Below are positions 25,317 to 34,217 of a stretch of DNA of 64,000 bases, piece after piece. The stretch is from Cognatishimia sp. MH4019 (GTDB lineage Bacteria; Pseudomonadota; Alphaproteobacteria; Rhodobacterales; Rhodobacteraceae), in contig NZ_JAHTBL010000003.1 in the NCBI RefSeq assembly GCF_020177595.1, positions 248,001 through 312,000 of the forward strand, written 5' to 3'. The position numbers and the translations under genes were made by a program. A model generated the notes under the pieces. That model was not told where the DNA came from. It did no database searches and saw only the letters and a list, made by a program, of their open reading frames with translations. Within the stretch, counting starts at the first letter, position 1. The number at the start of each line of letters is the position of its first letter.

Positions 25317-26468
25317 ATGGACAATATTGCTGGAACCAAAACGAGCCTTTCCTGGGTGATGAACATCACCGTCGTGGTGCTGGTCCTTCTGTGGCTGATC
25401 CCGACGATTGGCCTGCTTGTGTCGTCCTTCCGGGACCGCGACCAGATCAGCGCCAGCGGTTGGTGGCTCTCGCCTTTCCCGGTAGAGCAGAACTTCTCCA
25501 TCCGTGCGTCCGGTGACGATGCGGTGCCGCAAGGCGATCTGTTTGTCATCGAAGGCAACGTCTATGAGGACGAAGACATCGCCTCAGCCTTCGGTAGTGA
25601 AACGCCTCCCGTTGCCGCGTTCGGTGGCACCCGTGCCGCGCCCACGGCGTTTGCGCCGGGTGAAGTGGCTGAACTCAGCCGCGACCGCACCCTGTCGGTG
25701 CTGGAGGATGGCAGCTACACCTTTACCTCCCCGGCGGAGTTCAGTCGCGATCCGCGCATCTATTTCGCCTCTGAGACACCGCCAGAGTTCAGTCTGGGCA
25801 ATTATGAAACCGTCCTGACATCCGACAATATGGACGTGGCCTTTATCAACACGCTGACCGTGACGATCCCGGCGACGGTTATTCCGATCCTGATCGCGGC
25901 CTTTGCGGCCTATGCGCTGGCATGGATGGATTTCCCGGGCAGGGGGCTTTTAATCGCAGCTGTGGTCGGCCTTTTGGTGGTGCCGTTGCAACTGGCCCTC
26001 GTGCCACTGCTGAACCTGCACAACCAAGTGGGCATCGGGCAGAGCTTCGTGGGCATCTGGCTTGCTCATACGGGCTTCGGGCTACCGCTCGCGATATATC
26101 TCTTACGCAACTACATGGTCGGCCTGCCGCGCGACATCATCGAGTCCGCCAAGGTGGACGGTGCAACAGACTTTCAGGTCTTCGTCAAAATCGTCCTGCC
26201 GCTTAGCTTCCCCGCACTGGCCTCTTTCGCGATCTTCCAATTCCTTTGGACTTGGAACGATCTGCTGGTGGCCAAGGTCTTCCTGCCCTCTGACGACGCC
26301 TCAAAGGTGATGACCGTCAAGATTGCGGACGACCTGCTGGGTTCGCGCGGTGGCGACTGGGGCATCCTCGCGACGGCGGCTTTCGTGTCGATCGCCGTGC
26401 CGCTCGTCGTTTTCTTCACAATGCAACGCTACCTCGTGCGCGGCCTGTTGGCCGGCTCGGTCAAGTAA
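25317..26468 (+). CDS. aglG: alpha-glucoside ABC transporter, permease AglG
   Basis: 383 aa MalG-type permease. Membrane segment 1 is at about residues 14-36. It is followed by an unusually long periplasmic stretch of about 125 residues before the next span, a feature of AglG that MalG lacks. Five more spans follow. The EAA loop is ESAKVDGATDFQVFVKIVLP near residue 280. GGAGGGG stands before the ATG. Confidence 0.92.
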   Translation: MDNIAGTKTSLSWVMNITVVVLVLLWLIPTIGLLVSSFRDRDQISASGWWLSPFPVEQNFSIRASGDDAVPQGDLFVIEGNVYEDEDIASAFGSETPPVAAFGGTRAAPTAFAPGEVAELSRDRTLSVLEDGSYTFTSPAEFSRDPRIYFASETPPEFSLGNYETVLTSDNMDVAFINTLTVTIPATVIPILIAAFAAYALAWMDFPGRGLLIAAVVGLLVVPLQLALVPLLNLHNQVGIGQSFVGIWLAHTGFGLPLAIYLLRNYMVGLPRDIIESAKVDGATDFQVFVKIVLPLSFPALASFAIFQFLWTWNDLLVAKVFLPSDDASKVMTVKIADDLLGSRGGDWGILATAAFVSIAVPLVVFFTMQRYLVRGLLAGSVK

Positions 26469-26476
26469 GGGCGACT

Positions 26477-28132
26477 ATGAACGCAGTCACAGATATGCAG
26501 ACCCTCAAGGGTCTTGAGGCCGATAAGGATTGGTGGCGCGGAGCCGTGATCTATCAGATCTATCCGCGCAGCTTTCAGGACAGCAATGGCGACGGGATTG
26601 GCGACCTGCTGGGCATCGTTCAGCGGCTGCCCTATATCGCGTCGCTCGGCGTGGATGCGATCTGGATTTCGCCCTTCTTCACCTCGCCCATGAAAGACTT
26701 CGGCTATGACGTCAGCGACTATTGCGACGTCGATCCGATGTTCGGCAGCTTGGCTGATTTCGACGCGCTGATCGACACGGCACACCAGTTGGGCGTGCGG
26801 GTCATGATTGATCTGGTGCTCAGCCACACCTCCGATCAGCATCCTTGGTTTACGGAAAGCCGCGCCAGCCGCGACAATGCCAAGTCCGACTGGTATGTCT
26901 GGGCCGACCCCAAGCCCGATGGCACGCCCCCCAACAACTGGCTGTCGATCTTTGGCGGGCCGGCCTGGCATTGGGATGCCCGGCGCGAGCAGTATTACCT
27001 GCACAACTTCCTCAGCTCTCAGCCCGATCTGAACTTTCACAGCGACGCGGTGCAAAACGCGCTGCTTGATGTCACCCGCTTCTGGCTGGATCGCGGCGTG
27101 GACGGCTTCCGCCTCGACACGATCAACTTCTACTTCGCCGATGCCCAACTGCGCGATAACCCCGCGCTGCCCATTGAAGAACGCAACGCCAATATTGCGC
27201 CTTCGGTGAACCCCTATAACCACCAGCGCCACCTCTATTCCAAGAATCAACCCGAGAACCTCGACTTTCTCAAACGCTTCCGGTCCCTGCTGGAAGAATA
27301 CCCCGGCGCCGCTGCCGTGGGCGAGGTCGGCGACGCCCAGTTCGGGCTAGAGCTTTTGGGCCAATACACCAAAGGCGAGGACGGCGTGCAGATGTGCTAT
27401 GCCTTCGAGTTCCTCGCAAAAGACAAGCTGACCGCGACGCGCATCTCCGACGTCATGAACAAGCTCGACGAGGTCGCGGGCGAAGGCTGGGCCTGCTGGG
27501 CGTTCTCCAATCACGACGTCATGCGTCACACGACACGCTGGAACCTCACGCCTGCTGCCACGCGCTGCCTGGCGACGCTGATCCTGTGTCTGCGCGGTTC
27601 TGTCTGCCTCTATCAAGGCGAAGAGCTGGGCTTTCACGAGGCCGATGTGCCGTTCGAGGATCTGCAAGACCCCTATGGGATTGAGTTCTGGCCCGAATTC
27701 AAAGGCCGCGACGGCTGCCGCACCCCGATGGTCTGGGAGCCCAGCAATCAAAATGGCGGCTTCACCGCAGGCAACCCGTGGCTGCCCGTCAGCCATGAGC
27801 ATCTGCAAAGCTCGGTCGCCGCGCAAGAAGACGACCCCGCCGCATTGCTGCACCATTACCGCCGCGCCATCGCGTTCCGGCGCACGCATCCCGCGCTGTC
27901 CAAAGGCGCCCATGAGGATGTGCGCGCCGAGGGCGACATCATCCGATTTACACGCGTTCACGAAGGTCAGACGATCTTCTGCGCGTTCAATCTCAGCGAC
28001 ACGCCCAGCATCTGCGCATTGCCTGCGGGCAACTGGTTGCCCATCGGGGCCGAGCTGGGAAGCGCCGGACCGATGGCGGACGGCAAAATGCATCTTGGGC
28101 CGTGGCAGCCGTGCCTCGCGCTCAAGCAATAA
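26477..28132 (+). CDS. aglA: cytoplasmic alpha-glucosidase AglA (GH13)
   Basis: 551 aa family 13 glycoside hydrolase, oligo-1,6-glucosidase/alpha-glucosidase group. Catalytic residues: nucleophile D214 in GFRLDTINF, acid/base E283 in VGEVGD, and D347 in FSNHDVMR. It starts with WWRGAVIYQIYPRSFQDSNGDGIGD-type residues of the group, and there is no signal peptide. It hydrolyses imported alpha-glucosides to glucose for Glk. It lies eight bases after aglG and 21 before aglK. Confidence 0.92.
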   Translation: MNAVTDMQTLKGLEADKDWWRGAVIYQIYPRSFQDSNGDGIGDLLGIVQRLPYIASLGVDAIWISPFFTSPMKDFGYDVSDYCDVDPMFGSLADFDALIDTAHQLGVRVMIDLVLSHTSDQHPWFTESRASRDNAKSDWYVWADPKPDGTPPNNWLSIFGGPAWHWDARREQYYLHNFLSSQPDLNFHSDAVQNALLDVTRFWLDRGVDGFRLDTINFYFADAQLRDNPALPIEERNANIAPSVNPYNHQRHLYSKNQPENLDFLKRFRSLLEEYPGAAAVGEVGDAQFGLELLGQYTKGEDGVQMCYAFEFLAKDKLTATRISDVMNKLDEVAGEGWACWAFSNHDVMRHTTRWNLTPAATRCLATLILCLRGSVCLYQGEELGFHEADVPFEDLQDPYGIEFWPEFKGRDGCRTPMVWEPSNQNGGFTAGNPWLPVSHEHLQSSVAAQEDDPAALLHHYRRAIAFRRTHPALSKGAHEDVRAEGDIIRFTRVHEGQTIFCAFNLSDTPSICALPAGNWLPIGAELGSAGPMADGKMHLGPWQPCLALKQ

Positions 28133-28153
28133 AAATCACGGGAGGAGGGACCC

Positions 28154-29245
28154 ATGGCTGATCTCAAACTGACAGATGTCGCCAAGACCTATGGCGGCAC
28201 GGTGGATGTTCTCAAGAACATCAACCTCGATATCAAACAGGGCGAACTGATCGTGTTCGTTGGCCCCTCTGGTTGCGGCAAGTCCACGCTTTTGCGGATG
28301 ATCGCAGGGCTGGAAAAGATCACCGGCGGCACGCTGGAAATCGACGGCGTGCGCATGAACGACATGCCGCCCGCACAGCGCGGCATCGCGATGGTGTTCC
28401 AAAGCTACGCGCTTTATCCGCATATGACAGTGCGCGATAACATGGCGTTCGCGCTGAAGCTGGCCAAGAAAAGCCAGTCCGAGATTGACGCCGCCGTGGA
28501 TCGCGCCGCCAAGGTGCTGCAACTCGACGAATACCTCGACCGCTTGCCAAAGGCGCTTTCTGGCGGTCAGCGCCAGCGTGTCGCCATCGGCCGCGCGATT
28601 GTGCGCGACCCGAAAGTGTATCTCTTTGACGAACCGCTCTCGAACCTCGACGCCTCGCTCCGCGTCGCCACCCGGATCGAGATCGCCCAGCTGAAAGAGG
28701 CGATGCCGGAAAGCACCATGATCTACGTGACCCACGATCAGGTCGAAGCCATGACGCTCGCCTCCCGCATCGTGGTGCTCGCCAATAAAGGCATCGCGCA
28801 GGTGGGCAGCCCGCTTGAGCTTTACGAGCGTCCCGAGAATGAATTTGTCGCGCAGTTCATCGGCTCCCCGTCGATGAACCTGCTGCCCGGCGTGATTGAG
28901 AAGACCGGCAAGCAGACCACCGTAAAGCTAGACGGCGGCGGGACAGCGGTCTCAGCCGTACCTACGCAAACCGCCGACAAAGGCATGAAGGTCAATATCG
29001 GCGTGCGCCCAGAGGATTTGATCGAGACGACGGGCGATTATCTTTACGAAGGCAAGGTGAACATCACCGAAGCCTTGGGCGAAGTGACGATTCTATATTT
29101 TGCCCCCGAAGCGGACGGCGTTGACCCCGTGATCGGCAAGCTGCCGGGCATCCATGGCGATCTGCGCGGCAATCTGGTCAAGCTGAATGCGCCCGCTGAC
29201 AAGATCCAGGTCTTCCATGAAGGCAAATCGCTTTTGTACCGGTAG
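28154..29245 (+). CDS. aglK: alpha-glucoside ABC transporter, ATP-binding protein
   Basis: 363 aa CUT1-type ATPase (MalK/UgpC family). Walker A GPSGCGKST is at 38-46. The signature LSGGQRQRVAIGRA is near 134, Walker B VYLFDEPLSNLDA is near 155, and the H-loop is VTHDQ. A C-terminal TOBE regulatory domain covers residues about 240-355. It closes the agl operon and is followed by a strong intrinsic terminator. Confidence 0.93.
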   Translation: MADLKLTDVAKTYGGTVDVLKNINLDIKQGELIVFVGPSGCGKSTLLRMIAGLEKITGGTLEIDGVRMNDMPPAQRGIAMVFQSYALYPHMTVRDNMAFALKLAKKSQSEIDAAVDRAAKVLQLDEYLDRLPKALSGGQRQRVAIGRAIVRDPKVYLFDEPLSNLDASLRVATRIEIAQLKEAMPESTMIYVTHDQVEAMTLASRIVVLANKGIAQVGSPLELYERPENEFVAQFIGSPSMNLLPGVIEKTGKQTTVKLDGGGTAVSAVPTQTADKGMKVNIGVRPEDLIETTGDYLYEGKVNITEALGEVTILYFAPEADGVDPVIGKLPGIHGDLRGNLVKLNAPADKIQVFHEGKSLLYR

Positions 29246-29270
29246 ACGGTAAGACGGGTTCAAGAGTGCG

Positions 29271-29301
29271 GGGCCTCGCGGAAACGCGGGGCCTTTCGTT
29301 T
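29271..29301 (+). terminator. Rho-independent terminator after aglK
   Basis: Stem GGCCTCGCG / CGCGGGGCC (one G-U pair) around a GAAA tetraloop, followed by TTTCGTTT. It sits 26 bases behind the aglK stop and ends the aglEFGAK operon. Confidence 0.88.
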
Positions 29302-29402
29302 GCGTCGCTCACGTGCGCGTGTCCCGAGTGAAATGCAGGTGACACTGCAAGGCAGGGGCGTAGGGTCACGCCATATCAATGCGACCCAGAAGGACGACCC
29401 CA

Positions 29403-29939
29403 ATGCTGATGCCCCGCCAGAAAACCCCCGACCTGCAATTGCCCACGCTGGATCATGGCGATTTTGACCTGACCACCGATGGCAGCGAGCGCGGCACGGT
29501 GATCTGCTTTTATCGCGGTCTGCATTGCCCGATCTGCGCGACCTATCTGACCGAATTCCAAAAGCGCGTCGCGGATTTTGCTGAGCGCGGTGTGAAGACA
29601 GTTGCCGTTTCTTCGGACGGCGAAGAGCGCACCCGCGCCATGGCCGACAAGATCGGTGCGGACACCCTGCGGTTCGCCTATGACTTGCCGCTGGCAAAGG
29701 CCCGCGAATGGGGGCTCTATATCTCCACCTCGCGCGGCACGACGTCCATTGGCATCGAAGAACCTGCGCTCTTTTCCGAACCCGGCCTTTTCATGGTGAC
29801 GCCCGAACAGACGCTTTACTACGGCTCGGTCCAGACCATGCCCTTCGTGCGCCCGCATTTCAGCGAGCTGGTCGGCGCATTGGATTTTGCGATCAAGGCC
29901 AATTACCCCGCGCGTGGCGAGTATACCGGCGAGGTCTAG
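29403..29939 (+). CDS. peroxiredoxin-like (AhpC/TSA) protein
   Basis: 178 aa thioredoxin-fold protein. The active-site pair is C42-P-I-C45 in FYRGLHCPICATYL, a CxxC found in the peroxiredoxin-like family often labelled AhpC/TSA. DGEERTRAMADKIG matches the region after the first beta-alpha-beta unit. It has no signal peptide, so it acts in the cytoplasm; reduction of peroxides or disulfides is inferred. The start at 29403 has AAGGA upstream; two codons later another ATG is possible. The stop shares CTAG with the convergent small membrane protein gene. Confidence 0.85.
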   Translation: MLMPRQKTPDLQLPTLDHGDFDLTTDGSERGTVICFYRGLHCPICATYLTEFQKRVADFAERGVKTVAVSSDGEERTRAMADKIGADTLRFAYDLPLAKAREWGLYISTSRGTTSIGIEEPALFSEPGLFMVTPEQTLYYGSVQTMPFVRPHFSELVGALDFAIKANYPARGEYTGEV

Positions 29940-30097
29940 TTGCCGGGCTGCTCCATCCCGCTGGGGCTCATTCCGAGAAACAGGAATGCCAGAGCCGCCA
30001 CGGCCAGCGTTACGCCGATCCCGGCATAGCGCACCCAGCCTTGGCCAAAAATGCTCAGGGCAAGCCCTGCGAGGAACAAAACGATCAAGATGGGCAT
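29936..30097 (-). CDS. small one- or two-helix membrane protein
   Basis: 53 aa starting at 30097 with AAGGAG seven bases before the ATG. It has two hydrophobic stretches, about residues 2-16 and 23-41, separated by QGWVRYAG, and ends in a polar tail. I do not recognise a family. It stands 41 bases downstream of the TRAP large permease on the same strand and may be co-transcribed with it. The good ribosome site and the CTAG stop overlap support it being real. Confidence 0.6.
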   Translation of the reverse strand: MPILIVLFLAGLALSIFGQGWVRYAGIGVTLAVAALAFLFLGMSPSGMEQPGN

Positions 30098-30138
30098 GGG
30101 GTCTCCTTTAGCCTGACTTTGATCATATAGGGGCTTTG

Positions 30139-31539
30139 CTACGCCAGCGAAGGCAGCCACAGCACAATCATCGGGAACGCGACCAGCAGGGCGATGGTGA
30201 TCCCGTCTGCGATAAAGAACGGCGTGACGCCCTTAAAGACGTCCTGCACGCTCAGATCGTCCCGCACGCCCGCGACCACAAAGCAGTTCAGGCCGATGGG
30301 AGGGGTGATCAGGCAGAACTCGGCCATCTTGACCACCAAGATACCAAACCAGATCGCGCACATCGGGCCGGACATGCCGAAAGCTGAATCGGCGGCGGAA
30401 ACGAATTCACCGCCGTTCAGGGCCATCACGGCGGGGTAGACCACGGGCAGGGTCAGCAGCAGCATCCCGATGGCGTCCATGAACATGCCCAGCACGGCAT
30501 AGGCCAGCAGGATGCACACAAGGATCAGCATCGGCGACATCTCAAGCGATGTGATCCAGTCCGAAAATGCTCCGGGCAGGTCTGCAAAGCCCAGAAACCG
30601 CACATAGATCAACACGCCCCAGATGATGGTGAAGATCATCACCGTCAGCTTGGCCGTTTCCAGCAGCGCTGATTTCAACTCGGCCCACCGCATCCCGCGG
30701 GCCAGCGCCACACAGAACACGATGAACGCGCCGATGGCACCGCCTTCCGTGGGCGTGCCCCACGCGTCGCCGCCAAAGGGGTTGTAGACGAACAGGATGA
30801 TGATCAGCACGACCAGCACGATAGGCAAGGCCGGGATCAGCGAGGTGAAGCGCTGGCCCCAAGTGAAGCCGCCCACCGGTGGTCCGAAATTCTTGAAGCT
30901 GAGCGCCATTCCAATGATCAACAGCCCGTAGATAAAGGCGGAGAAGACACCGGGGATGAAGCCCGCCAGAAGCAGCTTGCCCACGTCCTGTTCGACGATG
31001 ATCGCGTAGATCACAAGGATGGCCGACGGCGGGATCAGCGAGGCCAGCGTGCCGCCTGCCGCAACGACACCCGCTGCGAAGCGCTTGTCATACCCGATCT
31101 TCAGCATCTCCGGTATCGCGATCCGGGCAAAGACAGCCGCCGTCGCCACGGAAGCGCCCGACACGGCGGCAAAGCCCGCCGTCGCAAAGACCGTCGAGAC
31201 GGCAAGGCCCCCCGGCACCCATGCGATCCAGCGCTTGGCGGCCTCGAACAAAGCCTGTGTCAGCTTGGCGTAATACGCCAGATATCCGATCAGAATGAAG
31301 GTCGGGATCAGGGACAACGCTTGGGAGGCCACCTTCGAATGCGGCACCTGCCCGGCGGTCTTGGTGGCCACTGTTAAAGCCCACCAGAACTCGTCCCCCG
31401 CCATGCCCTTGCGCGCCCAGAAGATCCAGATCAGCCCTATCATGCCCGCCAAAGCGGCGGCAAAGGCAACCCGCATGCCCAGCACAACCATCACCAGCAA
31501 ACCGCCCGACACCCACAGGCCGATCTCAATCGGATCCAT
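30139..31539 (-). CDS. TRAP transporter large permease (DctM type)
   Basis: 466 aa with about 12 hydrophobic segments, the ion-coupled membrane subunit of a tripartite transporter. DctM-type marks are the GASVATAAVFARIAIPEM stretch near residue 130, LIPPSAILVIYAI near 165, and TPPIGLNCFVVAG near 410. It shares one base with the dctQ-type gene in front (TGATG). The substrate is probably an organic acid; the sequence does not say which. The divergent aldolase gene suggests a 2-oxo or hydroxy acid. Confidence 0.92.
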   Translation of the reverse strand: MDPIEIGLWVSGGLLVMVVLGMRVAFAAALAGMIGLIWIFWARKGMAGDEFWWALTVATKTAGQVPHSKVASQALSLIPTFILIGYLAYYAKLTQALFEAAKRWIAWVPGGLAVSTVFATAGFAAVSGASVATAAVFARIAIPEMLKIGYDKRFAAGVVAAGGTLASLIPPSAILVIYAIIVEQDVGKLLLAGFIPGVFSAFIYGLLIIGMALSFKNFGPPVGGFTWGQRFTSLIPALPIVLVVLIIILFVYNPFGGDAWGTPTEGGAIGAFIVFCVALARGMRWAELKSALLETAKLTVMIFTIIWGVLIYVRFLGFADLPGAFSDWITSLEMSPMLILVCILLAYAVLGMFMDAIGMLLLTLPVVYPAVMALNGGEFVSAADSAFGMSGPMCAIWFGILVVKMAEFCLITPPIGLNCFVVAGVRDDLSVQDVFKGVTPFFIADGITIALLVAFPMIVLWLPSLA

Positions 31540-32168
31540 CAGTCGGCTCCCTGCATGGCTTCGGCTTCGCGCGCGGCTTGCTCTGCGGCGCTCTCGATCA
31601 GCGGTACGGCGACAGGGGCCTCAAGCCCCAACACAATCGCGCGCCCGTAAGCCACCAATTGCAGCACCAAGCGCAGACACAAGACCGAGAACGCGACCGG
31701 CGCCAGCAGTTTCGCAGGCCAGATTGGCAAGGCAATATCCATCGAACTGTCGCGGCTCCACAGCGGGGCGGCGAAGTCGAATGAGCGTTCGAAATGCGCC
31801 CACGTGCCCCACACCAGCAGGATCATCAAAAGCAACATGAAGAAGGCCGTGGTAAACTCAGCCAGCCACAAAGCGCGGCCTTTCAACTGGCCCACAAGAA
31901 TATCCATGCGGATATGCCCGCCCAGCCGCTGGGTATAGGCCACGCCCATAAACGCGATCAGCGGCATCGCCTGTTCGATCCAGTCGACATAGCCCGGCAC
32001 GGGCTGGCCCAGAAGATTGCGCCCGCCAACAGACACCACAGCCAGCAACATCAGTCCAAAGATGGCCAATCCGCTGAGCAGTGCAAAAAACGTCTCTAGT
32101 TTGAAAAGGGTGCGGTCGAGGCGGCTGAGTGTTGAGCCATCCTCAAGAACGCTTGCCGATCCGGCCAT
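31539..32168 (-). CDS. TRAP transporter small permease (DctQ type)
   Basis: 209 aa with four hydrophobic segments at about residues 28-50, 63-80, 100-125 and 150-170. The SVGGRNLLGQPVPGYVDWIEQAMPL-type region (residues about 46-70) and the AYTQRLGGHIRMDIL stretch are typical of DctQ. It sits between the binding protein and large permease genes in the usual P-Q-M order. Confidence 0.9.
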   Translation of the reverse strand: MAGSASVLEDGSTLSRLDRTLFKLETFFALLSGLAIFGLMLLAVVSVGGRNLLGQPVPGYVDWIEQAMPLIAFMGVAYTQRLGGHIRMDILVGQLKGRALWLAEFTTAFFMLLLMILLVWGTWAHFERSFDFAAPLWSRDSSMDIALPIWPAKLLAPVAFSVLCLRLVLQLVAYGRAIVLGLEAPVAVPLIESAAEQAAREAEAMQGAD

Positions 32169-32189
32169 GGCGATATCCTAGATAGAAGC

Positions 32190-32215
32190 GCCGCCCCGAG
32201 AAACCCCGGAGCGGC
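32190..32215 (-). other. strong hairpin between dctP- and dctQ-type genes
   Basis: On the minus strand an 11-bp stem starting GCCGCTCCGGG closes a GTTT loop, eight bases or so after the binding-protein stop. No T-run follows. Placed between the periplasmic binding protein and the membrane subunits, it probably stabilises the upstream message or attenuates read-through. Confidence 0.6.
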
Positions 32216-32223
32216 GAGAGGGC

Positions 32224-33234
32224 TTACATGCCTTCGGCAACCATTCCGGTCACAAGATCATAGAGCTCTTGCGCAGGCAGACCGGCAGCTGTGTTCTGCT
32301 CGATCCAGGCAGCTGCGGCAGGGGCGGCAGCGGCTTCGCGGAAAGCGGCGATCTCTTCATCGGTGAAGGTCACTTGCGTAATGCCTTTTTCCTCCAGCAG
32401 CGGACCCCACGCGGCCATGGTCTGGTTTTCGTAATATTCGACGTAGTGATCCAGCGCCTCGTCGATGGAACCCAGCAGCGCCTCGCGGTGCTCATCACTC
32501 AGCGCGTCCAGCGCATCGGTGTTGGCCACAACGGGGCAGTTCACGGTGCCGGGGTTCAGGTTGGTCGTCCAGTAGGTGGCGTTCTCAACCGTGCCGAAGG
32601 ACATATGCGCGTGAGGCGCAAAGCTGACCGCTTGCACAACGCCGCTGTCCAGCGCCTGACGCACTTCGGTGGCCGACATAGACGTCGGCACAGCGCCCAC
32701 GGTCTCCATCGCCGCACCAATGCCGCCGGTTGCGCGCACGCTCATGCCTTCGAAATCGGCCAGCGTTGTGGGCGCGTCGCCGACACCGACAAGGTTATAC
32801 TGGGGCAGGGGCGAGGGCATCAGCAGCGTCGCGTTCCAGCGCGCCAGATCCGCCTGCACGGCAGGGTGCGCATAAACAGCCTGCGAGATTTTGCGTTCCT
32901 GCTCCAGCGAGGTCACGCCCAGAAACGGCAGCTCCAGCACTGTGATCGAGGGGTTCTTGTCGCGGTGATAGCCCGCGCAGAACTGCGCCATCTCGAACGC
33001 GCCGATGGAAATGCCATCAAGGTTCTCGCGGTTGTTGGACAGACCGCCATAGCTGATGTTCAGGGTAAACTCACCGCCGGTCTTTTCGCTGACCAGCTCG
33101 GCCAGCTTTTCCACATGCTCGGTAAAGGCGCGTTGCTTGCCCCAAAGCGAGACGTTCCACTCGGTGGCCAAAGCCTCGCCAGCAAAGGCAAGCGACAGTG
33201 CAGCAATGGCCGTGCGGCCCAATAGTTTGTTCAT
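32224..33234 (-). CDS. TRAP transporter substrate-binding protein (DctP type)
   Basis: 336 aa periplasmic binding protein. Residues 1-23 are a Sec signal (LSLAFAGEALA). Typical DctP marks are GGEFTLNISYGG near residue 55, MSVRATGGIGAAMETVG near 163-180, and MSATEVRQALDSGVVQAV near 187. R166 in the VRATGG stretch is where TRAP binding proteins hold the substrate carboxylate. GGAGGA lies five bases before the ATG. First gene of the transporter operon, divergent from the aldolase. Confidence 0.92.
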   Translation of the reverse strand: MNKLLGRTAIAALSLAFAGEALATEWNVSLWGKQRAFTEHVEKLAELVSEKTGGEFTLNISYGGLSNNRENLDGISIGAFEMAQFCAGYHRDKNPSITVLELPFLGVTSLEQERKISQAVYAHPAVQADLARWNATLLMPSPLPQYNLVGVGDAPTTLADFEGMSVRATGGIGAAMETVGAVPTSMSATEVRQALDSGVVQAVSFAPHAHMSFGTVENATYWTTNLNPGTVNCPVVANTDALDALSDEHREALLGSIDEALDHYVEYYENQTMAAWGPLLEEKGITQVTFTDEEIAAFREAAAAPAAAAWIEQNTAAGLPAQELYDLVTGMVAEGM

Positions 33235-33383
33235 AGCATCCTCCCAGATGGCCTCGGGTCGAGGCGTTTGATACGGGCCTCACCGGCCCTTGAGCCAAAC
33301 CCTAACGCCTGCGACAAAAGTGTCCAGCCGTTCTTGCGAATGGCTTTGGTGCGGGGCAGGGTGCGGGTGAGGGAGAGATTAAA

Positions 33384-34145
33384 ATGCCAGCACCTGCCAA
33401 TAAATTGAAAGAAGCCCTGTTGCAGGGCGCGGTCCAAAAAGGCCTGTGGATGGGGCTAGCCAGCCCCACCGTGGCCGAGCTTGCCTCCCATGCCGGGTTT
33501 GATTGGTGCCTGATTGACGCCGAACATGGGCCGAACGATCTGCTGAGCATCCAAAACCAGCTTCAAGCGATGAACGGCGCGCCTGCGGCCCCCGTGGTCC
33601 GTGTCCCGGTGGCCGAGGATTGGATGCTGAAACAAGTGCTCGATCTGGGCGCGCAAAACGTGCTGATCCCGATGATCGACACCGGCGAAGAGGCCGCCAA
33701 AGCCGTCGCGGCCTGCCGCTATCCGCCCCACGGCATACGTGGCCTTGGCTCGGCGCTCGCGCGGGCGTCCGGCTACAACGCAATCTCCGATTACCCCACC
33801 ACTTCCAACGACCAGATTTGCGTCATGGTGCAAGCCGAAAGCCGCGCGGCCATCGACAATATCGACGCGATCGCAGGGACAGAGGGTGTCGATGTCGTCT
33901 TTATCGGTCCGGCCGATCTGAGTGCGGATATGGGCTATCTCGGCCAGCTCGATGCGCCTGAGGTCGAAGAGGTTATCGCCCACGCCATCAGCCGCATCCG
34001 TGCGGCTGGCAAGGTTGCCGGGATCGTCCTCTTTAACCCCGATGATTTCCCGCGTTACCTCGACATGGGCGCCGGTTTCCTCGGCATGGGCAGCGACGTG
34101 ACCAGCCTTGCCGCCTCTCTGCGCGATCTCGCGCGCAGCGTTTAA
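33384..34145 (+). CDS. HpcH/HpaI family aldolase
   Basis: 253 aa class II pyruvate aldolase. Expected residues are visible: catalytic base H48 (DAEHGPND), substrate arginine R73 (VRVP), and metal ligands E152 (QAES) and D178 (GPADLS). It cleaves 4-hydroxy-2-oxo acids such as 4-hydroxy-2-oxoheptanedioate or 2-dehydro-3-deoxyglucarate into pyruvate and an aldehyde. It is divergent from the TRAP genes over 149 bases, so its substrate may be what the transporter brings in. Exact specificity is open. Confidence 0.88.
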   Translation: MPAPANKLKEALLQGAVQKGLWMGLASPTVAELASHAGFDWCLIDAEHGPNDLLSIQNQLQAMNGAPAAPVVRVPVAEDWMLKQVLDLGAQNVLIPMIDTGEEAAKAVAACRYPPHGIRGLGSALARASGYNAISDYPTTSNDQICVMVQAESRAAIDNIDAIAGTEGVDVVFIGPADLSADMGYLGQLDAPEVEEVIAHAISRIRAAGKVAGIVLFNPDDFPRYLDMGAGFLGMGSDVTSLAASLRDLARSV

Positions 34146-34217
34146 ATCGGGATTTTTCCCCTTGCAGACATGGGGCGGGCAAGGAAGGCTGCGGATAACC
34201 AGAAAAGGAGATTGGTT

